This document shows positions 25,826-34,800 of a DNA stretch of 64,000 nucleotides, one piece after another (position 1 is the first letter of the stretch; each line of letters starts with the position of its first letter). Where the stretch lies: the NCBI GenBank assembly GCA_034506175.1, contig JAPDQB010000004.1:115724-179723 (forward strand), written 5' to 3'. Below the pieces are notes generated by a model. The model had not been told where the DNA came from. It did not search any database and saw only the letters and a program-made list of their open reading frames with translations. Source of the DNA: a candidate division KSB1 bacterium. Lineage in GTDB: Bacteria > Zhuqueibacterota > Zhuqueibacteria > Zhuqueibacterales > Zhuqueibacteraceae. A program made the translations under genes and the position numbers.

Positions 25826-28171
25826 ATGTTTTCGGACGATTTCATGACAGGCCGTCGGTTTATTCGTTTTCAATATTTTTTTCTTGCGCTGGTGGCGTTT
25901 CCGCCGTCAGTTTTTTCACAGCCGGCAAACTCTCCCCTTGATTTTCGCTTTCATTTTTTGCAGGAAACGGCAAGATTATCGAAACAAGCCGCAACGGCGA
26001 TGCCCGCAACCATTCGCTTTCAGCGGGCGCCGTCGAATCAGCTTCTCGAGGCGATCGAACAACTCGGCGTCACCTTCCAATGGCACAACGGCGTCCGTTT
26101 GGGATCGACGACGGTGTATCCGGTGCACTTGCGACACGATCATCTCGCTGCCCTGGCGCTGATGCCGGAGATCGTGGCGGTGCAGCCGAGTTGGCGTCCG
26201 GTTCGCGTGCCGCCGCTCGACGCCAGCCGGCCGCAGATTCAAGCCGAGGCCGCCTGGAAGCTCAAAGACAAACAGGGCAAAGCCCTCACCGGCAAAGGCG
26301 TGCTGATCGCGGATTTTGACACCGGCGTGGATTTTTTTCATCCGATGCTGTGGTTTGCCGACGGTGACACGTTGAACTGGCTCGACGTCAATGGCAACCA
26401 AACCTTCGATCCCGGTGTCGATGGCGTTGACAAGAATCACAACAACCGGTTTGACACCAGCGAGAATCTGCGCTACAAAGAGTTTCTATATTCGAACGTC
26501 AATGACGCGAATTTGTACGATGCCCATCTCGATTTTCTTTATAATGATGCCAACAATAACAGCAGCCGTGATTTCGGCGCCGCCGCCGGTTTTACTGAAT
26601 CCTCGCCGACTTATGGCGAACAATGGTACATCACGCTTGACACGAACAAGGACAACCGCTTGAGCCCTGGCGAAAAATTGGTCGGATTGAAAACGAGCAA
26701 GATTCGCGCGATTCGTGAAGTTGACGGCACCGTGCGCCGGCGCGGCGTCGATCTCATCATGGCGAATCCGGATAACGGCCCGTTCGGCGGGCATGGCACC
26801 TCGGTCGCCGGCATCGCCATTGGCGGCGTGGCCGGGGTGCATCGTTTGGCCGGTATCGCGCCGGAGGCCGAGATGATTTTCGGCTCGATCAGTTACAATG
26901 CGTCGCCGCGTTTTTTCACCGCGCTGCCCGGCATGATGGCGTGGGCGCAGGCAGAAGGCGCCGACATCATGCTTTACGAAGACGGCGAATGGGTGTGGGA
27001 ATATCTCGACGGCTCGTCGAACGAAGAAATCATGATCAACGAGATGGCGGCCAAAGGCATTTTGCAAGTGGCGCCGACCGGCAATCTCACCGGCGGCCGC
27101 ATGCAGAAGACGCTGATGATCAATGCCAACGATTCGACCGTCGCCACTTTTACCGGCGGCTCTTCGACCGAAGTGTGGCCTTCAGTGCGATGGTTGGGAA
27201 CTATGAATGACGTGGTGGTGCGATTGCAAGTGAATACCGGCAGCTTCGTCACGCTGCCGGGCAACGGCTCAACGATAACGATCGGCGGCAAGTCGGTTTA
27301 CTCGAATAAAAGTGTTTCTTCACGCGGCACGGCGATGATGGTTCTTCACATCGCGGCCAGCGGCGGAGCGACGTACAATCTTCGCCTCATCAATAAAACC
27401 GCGACGCAAAAACGTGTCGAAGGCATGCTGGGAGACAACGGCTTCAGTTGGACCGGGTTGGCGCGGTGGCAATCGCCGACTGAAGACAATACGGTGACGT
27501 GGCCGGCGACCGCCGACAGCGCCATCGGTGTGGCGGCTTACAAAAATAAATCTTCCGATACCAACATCAATGTCTTCAGCGGCCGCGGCATGCGAATTGA
27601 CAATCGCCGGCAGGTGGACGTGGCGGCGCCGGGCAGCACGGTTTACAGCATCGGCTTGAATGATCGTTACGTCGCGTTCGGTGGCACCAGCTCGGCAGGT
27701 CCGCATGTGGCCGGAGCTTTGGCTCTCATTCGTCAGGCCGATAAAAACTTGTCGCATGGCAAAGTCCGCGCCTTGCTGCGCGCCGGCGCGATTTCGGATA
27801 GCTTCACCGGAACCGTGCCAAATACGACTTGGGGTTTCGGCAAACTGCGGATTGAAAATTCGCTGCGGCAAATCGTTACGGCCGTGGCGACGAATGAAAC
27901 CGTGCCGCAGTCGTGGCATCTGGCGCAGAATTTTCCGAATCCATTTAACCCGGCGACGCACATAACTTTTCGCGTTCCGCACACCGGGCATGTCGCGTTG
28001 AAAATTTATGACCTGCAAGGGCGCGAAGTGGCGACGCTGGTCAACGAAGCCAAAGCGCCGGGAACTTATGGCGTCGTTTGGGATGCAAGCAAATTTGCCA
28101 GCGGCGTTTATATTTATCGCTTGTCCGGCGCGAACTTCTCGGCGACAAAAAAATTGATTCTCTTGCGCTAG
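25826..28171 (+). CDS. Secreted S8 subtilisin-like protease with C-terminal sorting domain
   Basis: A 781-residue secreted protease. The signal peptide (FFLALVAFPPSVFS) is followed by a propeptide-like region and the catalytic domain, with the Asp in IADFDTGVDFFHP, His in GGHGTSVAGIA and Ser in GGTSSAGPHVAGALA. Between Asp and His is a long insert with Asp-rich calcium-type loops (DVNGNQTFDPGVDGVDKNHN, DTNKDNRLSPGEK). The C-terminal 85 residues (NFPNPFNPATHITF, IYDLQGREVATLV, SGVYIYRL) form a FlgD-like/type IX sorting domain, implying surface display or release. AAGGAG at 25811 precedes the ATG. It sits inside the purine-type cluster without an evident functional tie. Confidence 0.9.
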   Translation: MFSDDFMTGRRFIRFQYFFLALVAFPPSVFSQPANSPLDFRFHFLQETARLSKQAATAMPATIRFQRAPSNQLLEAIEQLGVTFQWHNGVRLGSTTVYPVHLRHDHLAALALMPEIVAVQPSWRPVRVPPLDASRPQIQAEAAWKLKDKQGKALTGKGVLIADFDTGVDFFHPMLWFADGDTLNWLDVNGNQTFDPGVDGVDKNHNNRFDTSENLRYKEFLYSNVNDANLYDAHLDFLYNDANNNSSRDFGAAAGFTESSPTYGEQWYITLDTNKDNRLSPGEKLVGLKTSKIRAIREVDGTVRRRGVDLIMANPDNGPFGGHGTSVAGIAIGGVAGVHRLAGIAPEAEMIFGSISYNASPRFFTALPGMMAWAQAEGADIMLYEDGEWVWEYLDGSSNEEIMINEMAAKGILQVAPTGNLTGGRMQKTLMINANDSTVATFTGGSSTEVWPSVRWLGTMNDVVVRLQVNTGSFVTLPGNGSTITIGGKSVYSNKSVSSRGTAMMVLHIAASGGATYNLRLINKTATQKRVEGMLGDNGFSWTGLARWQSPTEDNTVTWPATADSAIGVAAYKNKSSDTNINVFSGRGMRIDNRRQVDVAAPGSTVYSIGLNDRYVAFGGTSSAGPHVAGALALIRQADKNLSHGKVRALLRAGAISDSFTGTVPNTTWGFGKLRIENSLRQIVTAVATNETVPQSWHLAQNFPNPFNPATHITFRVPHTGHVALKIYDLQGREVATLVNEAKAPGTYGVVWDASKFASGVYIYRLSGANFSATKKLILLR

Positions 28172-28257
28172 GCTGGAATTTACTGGGACATCAAATCCGT
28201 CTTGCGGGAGTTTTTTGTGCGCCCCAACTGTAAAAACCCTCAAAGATGGAGCACGCC

Positions 28258-30867
28258 ATGCCGACTCCTCAATCCATTCACTTCCTCCTCAACGGTGAGC
28301 CGCGCGAAATCCGCGTTGCTCCTGATCTATCTTTGCTCGATCTTCTACGCGATCATTTTGACCTCACCGCCGCCAAGAACGGTTGCAGCCCGCAAGGCTC
28401 GTGTGGCTGTTGTACGGTTTTGGTGGATGATAAAGCCGTGGTCTCTTGCGTGACTCCCGTCGCCAAAATCGCCGGCAAGCGCGTGCAAACACTCGAGGGA
28501 GTGCCCGAGCAAAATCGCGAGATGCTGGCCAAGTCCTTCGTTCTTGCCGGCGGTTTGCAATGCGGCTTTTGCATTCCCGGCATCGCCATGCGCGCGCATT
28601 GGCTTTTACAAAATAATCCCAATCCAACACGCGATGAAATTGCACGCGCCTTGAATAATCACATCTGCCGCTGCACCGGCTATACGAAAATTATTGACGC
28701 CATCGCTCTCGCCGCCAAAGCGTATCGCGGAGAGCCACTTCCCGAACACGATAACAGCGGCCGCATCGGCACGAGTTTGTTGCGCTATCAAGGCGAAAAT
28801 CTCACCCTCGGCGCGAAGCGTTACATTGATGATATGAAGATGCCGGAGATGCTGCATGGCGCGGTGCTCTTTTCAGCGCATCCGCGCGCCAAAGTACTGG
28901 CGATTGACACCTCGAAAGCAGAGAAATTGGACGGTGTCAAAGCCGTGATCACCGCGAAAGACGTTCCCGGCAACCGCTACGAAGGCTTGATCGAAAAAGA
29001 CTGGCCGGTCTTCATTGCCATTGGCGAAGAGACGCGCTGTGTCGGCGACATTCTCGCCGCCGTCGCCGCCACGAGCAAAGCAATCGCGCGGGCAGCAATC
29101 GAGTTGATTGAAGTGCAATATGAAGTACTCAAGCCGGTTAGCTCAACCGAGGAAGCGCTGCAACCCGAAGCGCCGTTGATTCATCCGGAATCACCGGACA
29201 AAACCAATCTGCTCTCCACCTCCGTCATCAAGCGGGGCGATGTCGATAAAGCTCTGGCCGAAGCCGCGTTTGTTGCCACCGAAACTTTTCAAACCCAGCT
29301 CATCGAGCATGCTTTTTTGGAACCGGAAAGCTGTTTGGCTTATCCGGAAAATGGTTATCTCAAAGTTTTGAGCCAAGGCCAGGGCGTGTTCGACGATCAA
29401 CGGCAAATCGCTTCCATTCTCGGCGTGCCAATCGAGCAGGTGCAAGTGGAGTTGGTTTCCAACGGCGGCGCGTTTGGCGGCAAAGAGGACCTCAGCATTC
29501 AAGGCCAAACCGCGCTGCTCGCCAAGATCACCGGCAAGCCGGTGAAGCTCACGCTTTCGCGGGACGAAAGTATTCGCTTGCATCCGAAACGCCATCCGAT
29601 TCGCATGACATACACCGTTGGAGTTGATCAAGACGGCCATCTGCTCGCGGTCAAAGCGCGGATGGTCGGCGACAAAGGCGCGTATGCCTCGGTCGGGTCG
29701 AAAGTTTTGGAGCGTGCGGCCGGCCACGCCACCGGGCCGTATCGCGTGCCGAATGTCGATGTCGAAGCGCTCGCGGTGTACACCAACAATCCGCCCTGCG
29801 GTGCCATGCGCGGCTTCGGCGCCAATCAAGCCGCGTTCGGCATCGAGGGCATGCTCGATATTCTCGCCGAAAAAGTCGGCATCGATGGGTGGGAAATTCG
29901 CTATCGCAACGTGATGGATGCCGGCGATACATGGTGCAGCGGCCAGGTTTTGGAAAAAAGTGTCGGCATTCGCAAAACCCTCGAAGCGGTGAAAGACATT
30001 TATCGCAACGCCAAATATGCGGGCATTGCCTGCGGCATTAAAAACGTCGGCATCGGCAACGGCATGCCCGAATATGGCCGCGCCTGCTTGCGCGTCGAAT
30101 CGCCGGAGCGCATCACGATTTACACCGGCTACACCGAAATGGGGCAGGGCTTGTTTACCGTGCTCATTCAATTTGCCTGCGAAGTCACCGGATTGCCGGC
30201 AAAATATTTCGAGACGAAAGTCGATACGCATCGCCCGCTGGATTGCGGCATGACCACGGCCTCCCGCGCCACCGTGCTCGGCGGCAATGCGGTGAAAAAA
30301 GCGGCGGAGAAACTGAAGGCGGATTTGCAAAATGGCATGACCCTCGGCGATCTCGTCGGCAAAGAATATTTTGGCGAAGTGCTGATTGATTACACCACCA
30401 AGCTCGGCGCGAAAGTGGCGAAGCCGATCACGCACATGACGTTTGGCTTCGCCACGCAAGTTGCCATTCTCGATGACAACGGCAAGCTGGTCAAATTCAT
30501 CGCTGCGCACGACGTTGGCCGCGCCATCAATCCGACTTTGCTCGAAGGCCAAATCGAAGGCTCGATTCACATGGGGCTTGGTTATGCTTTGACGGAGGAA
30601 CTGCCTGTGACGAATGGCGTGCCGGATACCTACCAACTTCGCCGTCTCGGCCTCATTCGCGCCAAAGACATGCCGGAGATCGAAACGATCTTTATTGAAG
30701 ACTACGAACCCGAAGGTCCGTTTGGCGCGAAAGGTGTTGGCGAAATCGGTCTCGTACCGACTGCACCGGCGGTTGCTTCTGCTTTGTATAAATTTGACGG
30801 CATCCGCCGCACGAGTTTGCCGATGAAAGATTCACCGGCGGCGAGGTTTGCAATGGGGCACAAGTGA
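28258..30867 (+). CDS. xdhD: XdhD-type molybdenum hydroxylase (fused [2Fe-2S] and Mo subunits)
   Basis: An 869-residue single-chain molybdenum hydroxylase. Residues 1-165 are the [2Fe-2S] subunit: plant-type cluster CSPQGSCGCC at 43-52, and the second cluster CGFC..CRCTGY. The rest is the molybdopterin subunit (GGAFGGKEDLSIQ, CGAMRGFGANQAAF), with the catalytic Glu expected in GVGEIGLVPTAP near the C-terminus. No FAD domain is present. This matches the selenium-dependent xanthine dehydrogenase/XdhD family that oxidises hypoxanthine or related purines. ATGGAG precedes the ATG at 28258; an ATG at 28246 is less likely. MoaA at 52314 makes precursor for its cofactor. Confidence 0.85.
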   Translation: MPTPQSIHFLLNGEPREIRVAPDLSLLDLLRDHFDLTAAKNGCSPQGSCGCCTVLVDDKAVVSCVTPVAKIAGKRVQTLEGVPEQNREMLAKSFVLAGGLQCGFCIPGIAMRAHWLLQNNPNPTRDEIARALNNHICRCTGYTKIIDAIALAAKAYRGEPLPEHDNSGRIGTSLLRYQGENLTLGAKRYIDDMKMPEMLHGAVLFSAHPRAKVLAIDTSKAEKLDGVKAVITAKDVPGNRYEGLIEKDWPVFIAIGEETRCVGDILAAVAATSKAIARAAIELIEVQYEVLKPVSSTEEALQPEAPLIHPESPDKTNLLSTSVIKRGDVDKALAEAAFVATETFQTQLIEHAFLEPESCLAYPENGYLKVLSQGQGVFDDQRQIASILGVPIEQVQVELVSNGGAFGGKEDLSIQGQTALLAKITGKPVKLTLSRDESIRLHPKRHPIRMTYTVGVDQDGHLLAVKARMVGDKGAYASVGSKVLERAAGHATGPYRVPNVDVEALAVYTNNPPCGAMRGFGANQAAFGIEGMLDILAEKVGIDGWEIRYRNVMDAGDTWCSGQVLEKSVGIRKTLEAVKDIYRNAKYAGIACGIKNVGIGNGMPEYGRACLRVESPERITIYTGYTEMGQGLFTVLIQFACEVTGLPAKYFETKVDTHRPLDCGMTTASRATVLGGNAVKKAAEKLKADLQNGMTLGDLVGKEYFGEVLIDYTTKLGAKVAKPITHMTFGFATQVAILDDNGKLVKFIAAHDVGRAINPTLLEGQIEGSIHMGLGYALTEELPVTNGVPDTYQLRRLGLIRAKDMPEIETIFIEDYEPEGPFGAKGVGEIGLVPTAPAVASALYKFDGIRRTSLPMKDSPAARFAMGHK

Positions 30868-30943
30868 AGTAAAAAAGATAAAAAGTCAAATTCAAAAATT
30901 CTTTTTATAAGACATTTTTCTTTTCACTGCCAAGGAGACAACA

Positions 30944-31300
30944 ATGGACCCTGTCACGCTCGCTGCCATGGTCATCGCGGCGCTCTCGCCGCTGGTGACC
31001 AAGGGCGCTGAAGAAGTCAGCAAGACCGCCTTTAAAGACGCCTACCAGGCCATCAAAAAGCGCTTTGCCAAGAAGCCGGAACAGCAGTCCGCCCTGGAAA
31101 AGTTCGAAAAAAATCCCGCCACCGGCGCTCCGACCTTCCAGGCCGCGCTGGCGGAGCATTTGGCGACAGATGACGAGCTCATTCGCTTGCTGGCAACGGC
31201 ATTGGAAAAATCCGGCTCGGCTCCGGTTGGCTCATTGGTCGGTAAAATCGAAGCGGAAAAAGTGGTGGTGGCAGAAAAGATCAATACCGTGAACATGTAG
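30944..31300 (+). CDS. Small putative effector with C-terminal amyloid-like motif
   Basis: A 118-residue protein. The N-terminus (MDPVTLAAMVIAALSPLVTKG) is a hydrophobic/amphipathic helix, followed by charged helices (about residues 22-90). A Gly/Pro/Ser hinge leads to the last 17 residues (102-118), IEAEKVVVAEKINTVNM. That tail matches residues 7-23 of the large STAND ATPase downstream. In bacterial amyloid-signalling pairs, a small effector (for example with a membrane-active Bell domain) carries such a motif at its C-terminus and the adjacent NLR carries it at the N-terminus. The N-terminal half is compatible with a membrane-attacking helical domain, but I cannot prove it is Bell. AAGGAGA lies about seven bases before the ATG. 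Confidence 0.7.
   Translation: MDPVTLAAMVIAALSPLVTKGAEEVSKTAFKDAYQAIKKRFAKKPEQQSALEKFEKNPATGAPTFQAALAEHLATDDELIRLLATALEKSGSAPVGSLVGKIEAEKVVVAEKINTVNM
31247..31297 (+). other. Amyloid-like signalling motif, effector copy
   Basis: Encodes the last 17 residues of the small protein. Aligned with 31873-31923 it shares A, K, V, V, A, E, I and V at fixed positions (8 of 17 identical), with conservative changes at most others and no gaps. Confidence 0.55.
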
Positions 31301-31854
31301 CATGGCCGGTCGATCACCCAAACCGCCTGGCGGCAAGAGCGTCAAGTCAAGGTTCAGATCAAGCGGCCACCGCTTCAATTTTCAAAAAGTAAGCTGTTCC
31401 TCGTCCCGTCAGGGACGTTCGAGAGCAGCCCATCAATTCATTGATGGGAAAAAGAGACCGCATTGCCTCCCACTAGTCCCGTAGCGCAGACATCTTGTCT
31501 GCATGCAGGCTGGAAGCCTGCGCTACGGTATTTTCGTGGTAATGGCCCATGCCCGGGTGCGGCACCCGATCATGATGAAAATAAACGTTTGTCGTGTCGC
31601 CTTCAGGCGTTTAACTTTTGTCGGGAGCCCGACGCCTCAAGGCGCAACGCCGAACTGATTTTCAGAGGAATACTATAGGGACGGTAGAAGCATCTCTCGA
31701 TTGACGCGATCGGTCATGAAGTCGCGAGGTTTTCAATCGTCCCTTGCGGGACTGTTTCGGGAAAGGTCATTCGCAACCCAGAATTGAAATTCCGGGCTAT
31801 TTTCACATTTCCCTTTGGGACAAAATTCCTAATGTCTTGCCTGGCTTGATACCC
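31301..31854. repeat. Palindrome-rich spacer between effector and STAND gene
   Basis: About 550 bases with no credible gene but many short perfect palindromes: CGTCCC-GTCA-GGGACG near 31410, CCCATCAAT-TC-ATTGATGGG near 31430-31449, a GTAGCGCAG..CTGCGCTAC element at 31481-31526, and CGGGTGCGGCACCCG near 31555. None is followed by a clear T run. The region looks like stacked REP-like elements and may separate the expression of the two genes. Confidence 0.5.
31481..31526. repeat. GTAGCGCAG palindromic element, copy 1
   Basis: GTAGCGCAG pairs with CTGCGCTAC around AGACATCTTGTCTGCATGCAGGC-type inner arms. Four more copies lie at 36333, 36451, 38242 and 38322, all intergenic, so this is a dispersed REP-like family. 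Confidence 0.65.
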
Positions 31855-34800
31855 ATGCCACTTATCAATCACCTCACGGCGCAAAAGGCCGTCGTTGCCG
31901 AAAACATCGGGCAGGTCATCATCAACCTCACCCGCGGCCTCGAGGCGCTGTCGACGCGCTACGACGGTCGCGTCCAAAATTTTCTCGAATACTACCTCGG
32001 CACCCAAGCCCAGCCCGCGCCTTTTGGTGGACGCGCCCGGGATTTGGCCGGCCTCGATGCCTGGCTGCATGATCCGGCTGCGCCGCCCTATGCCGCTCTC
32101 ATTGCGCCCGCGGGTCGCGGCAAATCGGCCCTGCTCGCCCATTGGATCACTCGCCTCGAATCACGGCCGGCAAAGGGCGAAGCAGCCGTGCATGTTGTGT
32201 ATTTCCCCATCAGTATCCGCTTCAACACCAATCTCGAAACCGTGGTCTTTGCCTCGCTCGCGGCCCGCCTCGCGCATGTCTTCGGCGAGCCAGTCACCTC
32301 CACGCCGGATCCGGATCAATATCGCGGCGTGTTCGGCGACTATCTCCGGCGCAAGCCGCCCGCTGGCGGCCGCGTGCTGGTGGTGCTGGATGGCCTCGAC
32401 GAGGCCGCCGGTTGGGAAGCGGGCGCGGATCTGTTCCCCACGGTTCCGCCCAGCCATTTGCGCGTCCTCGTTGCGGCCCGGCTGCTGGCAATGGACAGGG
32501 ATGAAACCGCCTGGCTCCATCGTTTGGGATGGCAGGCACCCAACGCCGCCCGCTGCCTGCCTTTGGCAGGACTCGATCGCGAAGAGGTGCGTGACGTGCT
32601 CCGCCAAATGGGAGATCCCCTGCACCTGCTGGCAACGAAAATCGACCTCATCAGCCGGCTGCATGAGTTGAGCGCAGGTGACCCGCTGCTGGTGCGGTTG
32701 TATGTTGAAGCTCTGCTGCCGCAAGGTGCGCAAGCCGCAACCCTGAAGCCGGAGGATTTGACCACCCTGCAACCCGGCTTGGAGGCCTATTTCAACCGCT
32801 GGTTTGACGAACAGCAAAAACTCTGGGACGACAACCAACCCCTGCGGGACAAGACCGTGCGCGGCCTGCTGAACCTGTGCGCCACCGCCTTGGGCCCGCT
32901 CAAAAAAGAGGACGTGCTGGCCCTGGCGCCGGACATTTTTGAGGACAGCCTCCTGCTCGAGCAGGCGGCGGCCGCGGTGAATCGCTTCATCATCGGTGAC
33001 GGCCTCGCCAGCGGCTATGTCTTCAGCCATCCGCGTTTGGCGGAATATTTTTGGGGAAAGCTTACCGCAGCCGAGCAGCAGAAGTGGCAAGAGCGCTTCC
33101 TGCAATATGGCCGCACCACGCTCACCACTCTCGAAAACAAAACGCTTCTTCCCAAAAACGCGCCGGCTTATGTGGCGCAATATTATTCTGCCCATCTTGC
33201 GCAAGCCCGGGCGCCGGCAGCGGATTTTTACGCGTTGGTTTGCGAGAGCTGGCTGCGCGCCTGGGAATGGCTGACAGGCACGCCGGCGGACTTTCTCAAT
33301 GACGTGGACCGTGCCTGGCAGCAAGCCGAAGCCGAAGGCCCGGCGGCTTTGGGCCAACAGATTCGCGCTGCCTTGTGCTTTGCCAGCGTCGTTTCTTTGA
33401 GCGCCAATATCCCAAAAGACCTGCTGGTGGCGTGTGTCAAAGCCAAAGTGATCAGCCCGGCTTTGGGGCTGGTTATCGCCCGACAAAAGCCGGACCCGCA
33501 GGAGCGCGCAGCATGTCTTGCGGCTCTGGCAGAATTTCAGCCCGCGGAATTCGATTCCATCATGGCCGAGGCCTTGTCGCTAGCCCGTGAGATTGCTAAT
33601 GAACACTATCGCGCCCGGGCTTTGGCGGATTTAGCCCCACGTTTGACGGAGAATTTGTTGGCCGAGGCCTTGTCGCTAGCTCGCGCGATTGATGATGAAG
33701 AAGAACGCGCCCGGGCTTTGGCGGCTTTAGCCCCACGCTTGCCGGAGAGTTTGTTGGCAGAAGCCTTCTCGCTAGCCCGCGCGATTGCGAAGGAATACGA
33801 TCGCGATCGCGCCCGGGCTTTAGCGGCTTTAGCCCCACGCTTGCCGGAACCTGAGCAGGCGAAGGTTTTGGCCGAGGCCTTGTCGCTAGCCCGTGAGATT
33901 GCTAATGAACACTATCGCGCCCAGGCTTTGACGGATTTAGCCCCACACTTGCCGGAGAATTTGTTGGCCGAGGCCTTGTCGCTAGCCCGCGCGATAGCGG
34001 ATGATTGGTCTCGCGCCTGGGCTTTGGCGGCTTTAGCCCCACGCTTGCCGGAACCTGAGCAGAAGAAGGTTTTGGCCGAGGCCTTGTCGCTAGCCCGCGC
34101 GATCGAGTATGAAGAAAGTCGCGCCGAGGCTTTGGCGGCTTTGGCCCCACGCTTGCCGGAGAATTTGTTGGCCGAGGCCTTGTCGCTAGCCCGCGCGATT
34201 GCGGATGTAAGAGATCGCGCCCGGGCTTTGGCGGCTTTAGCCCCACGCTTGCCGGAACCTGAGCAGGTGAAGGTTTTGGCCGAGGCCTTGTCGCTAGCCC
34301 GCGCGATAGCGGATGATTGGTCTCGCGCCGAGGCTTTGGCGGCTTTAGCCCCACACTTGCCGGAGAATTTGTTGGCCGAGGCCTTGTCGCTAGCCCGCGA
34401 GATTAAGTATGATAGGACTCGCGCCCGGGCTTTGGCGGCTTTAGCCCCACGCTTGCCGGAACCTGAGCAGGCGAAGGTTTTGGCCGAGGCCTTGTCGCTA
34501 GCCCGCGCGATTGATGATGAAGACGATCGCGCCCGGGCTTTGGCGGATTTAGCCCCGCACTTGCCGGAGAGTTTGTTGGCCGAGGCCTTGTCGCTAGCCC
34601 GCGCGATTGATGATGAAGACGATCGCGCCCGGGCTTTGGCGGCTTTAGCCCCGCACTTGCCGGAGAGTTTGTTGGCCGAGGCCTTGTCGCTAGCCCGTGA
34701 GATTGCTAGTGAACACTATCGCGCCCGGGCTTTGGCGGCTTTAGCCCCGCACTTGCCGGAGAATTTGTTGGCCGAGGCCTTGTCGCTAGCCCGTGAGATT

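Noticed and set aside
29191..30636. 481-codon minus-strand frame opposite xdhD
   Set aside because: A shadow of a GC-rich, strongly conserved plus-strand gene.
32161..33486. 441-codon minus-strand frame opposite the STAND ATPase
   Set aside because: The plus strand carries clear Walker motifs; the antisense frame has no recognisable domain.
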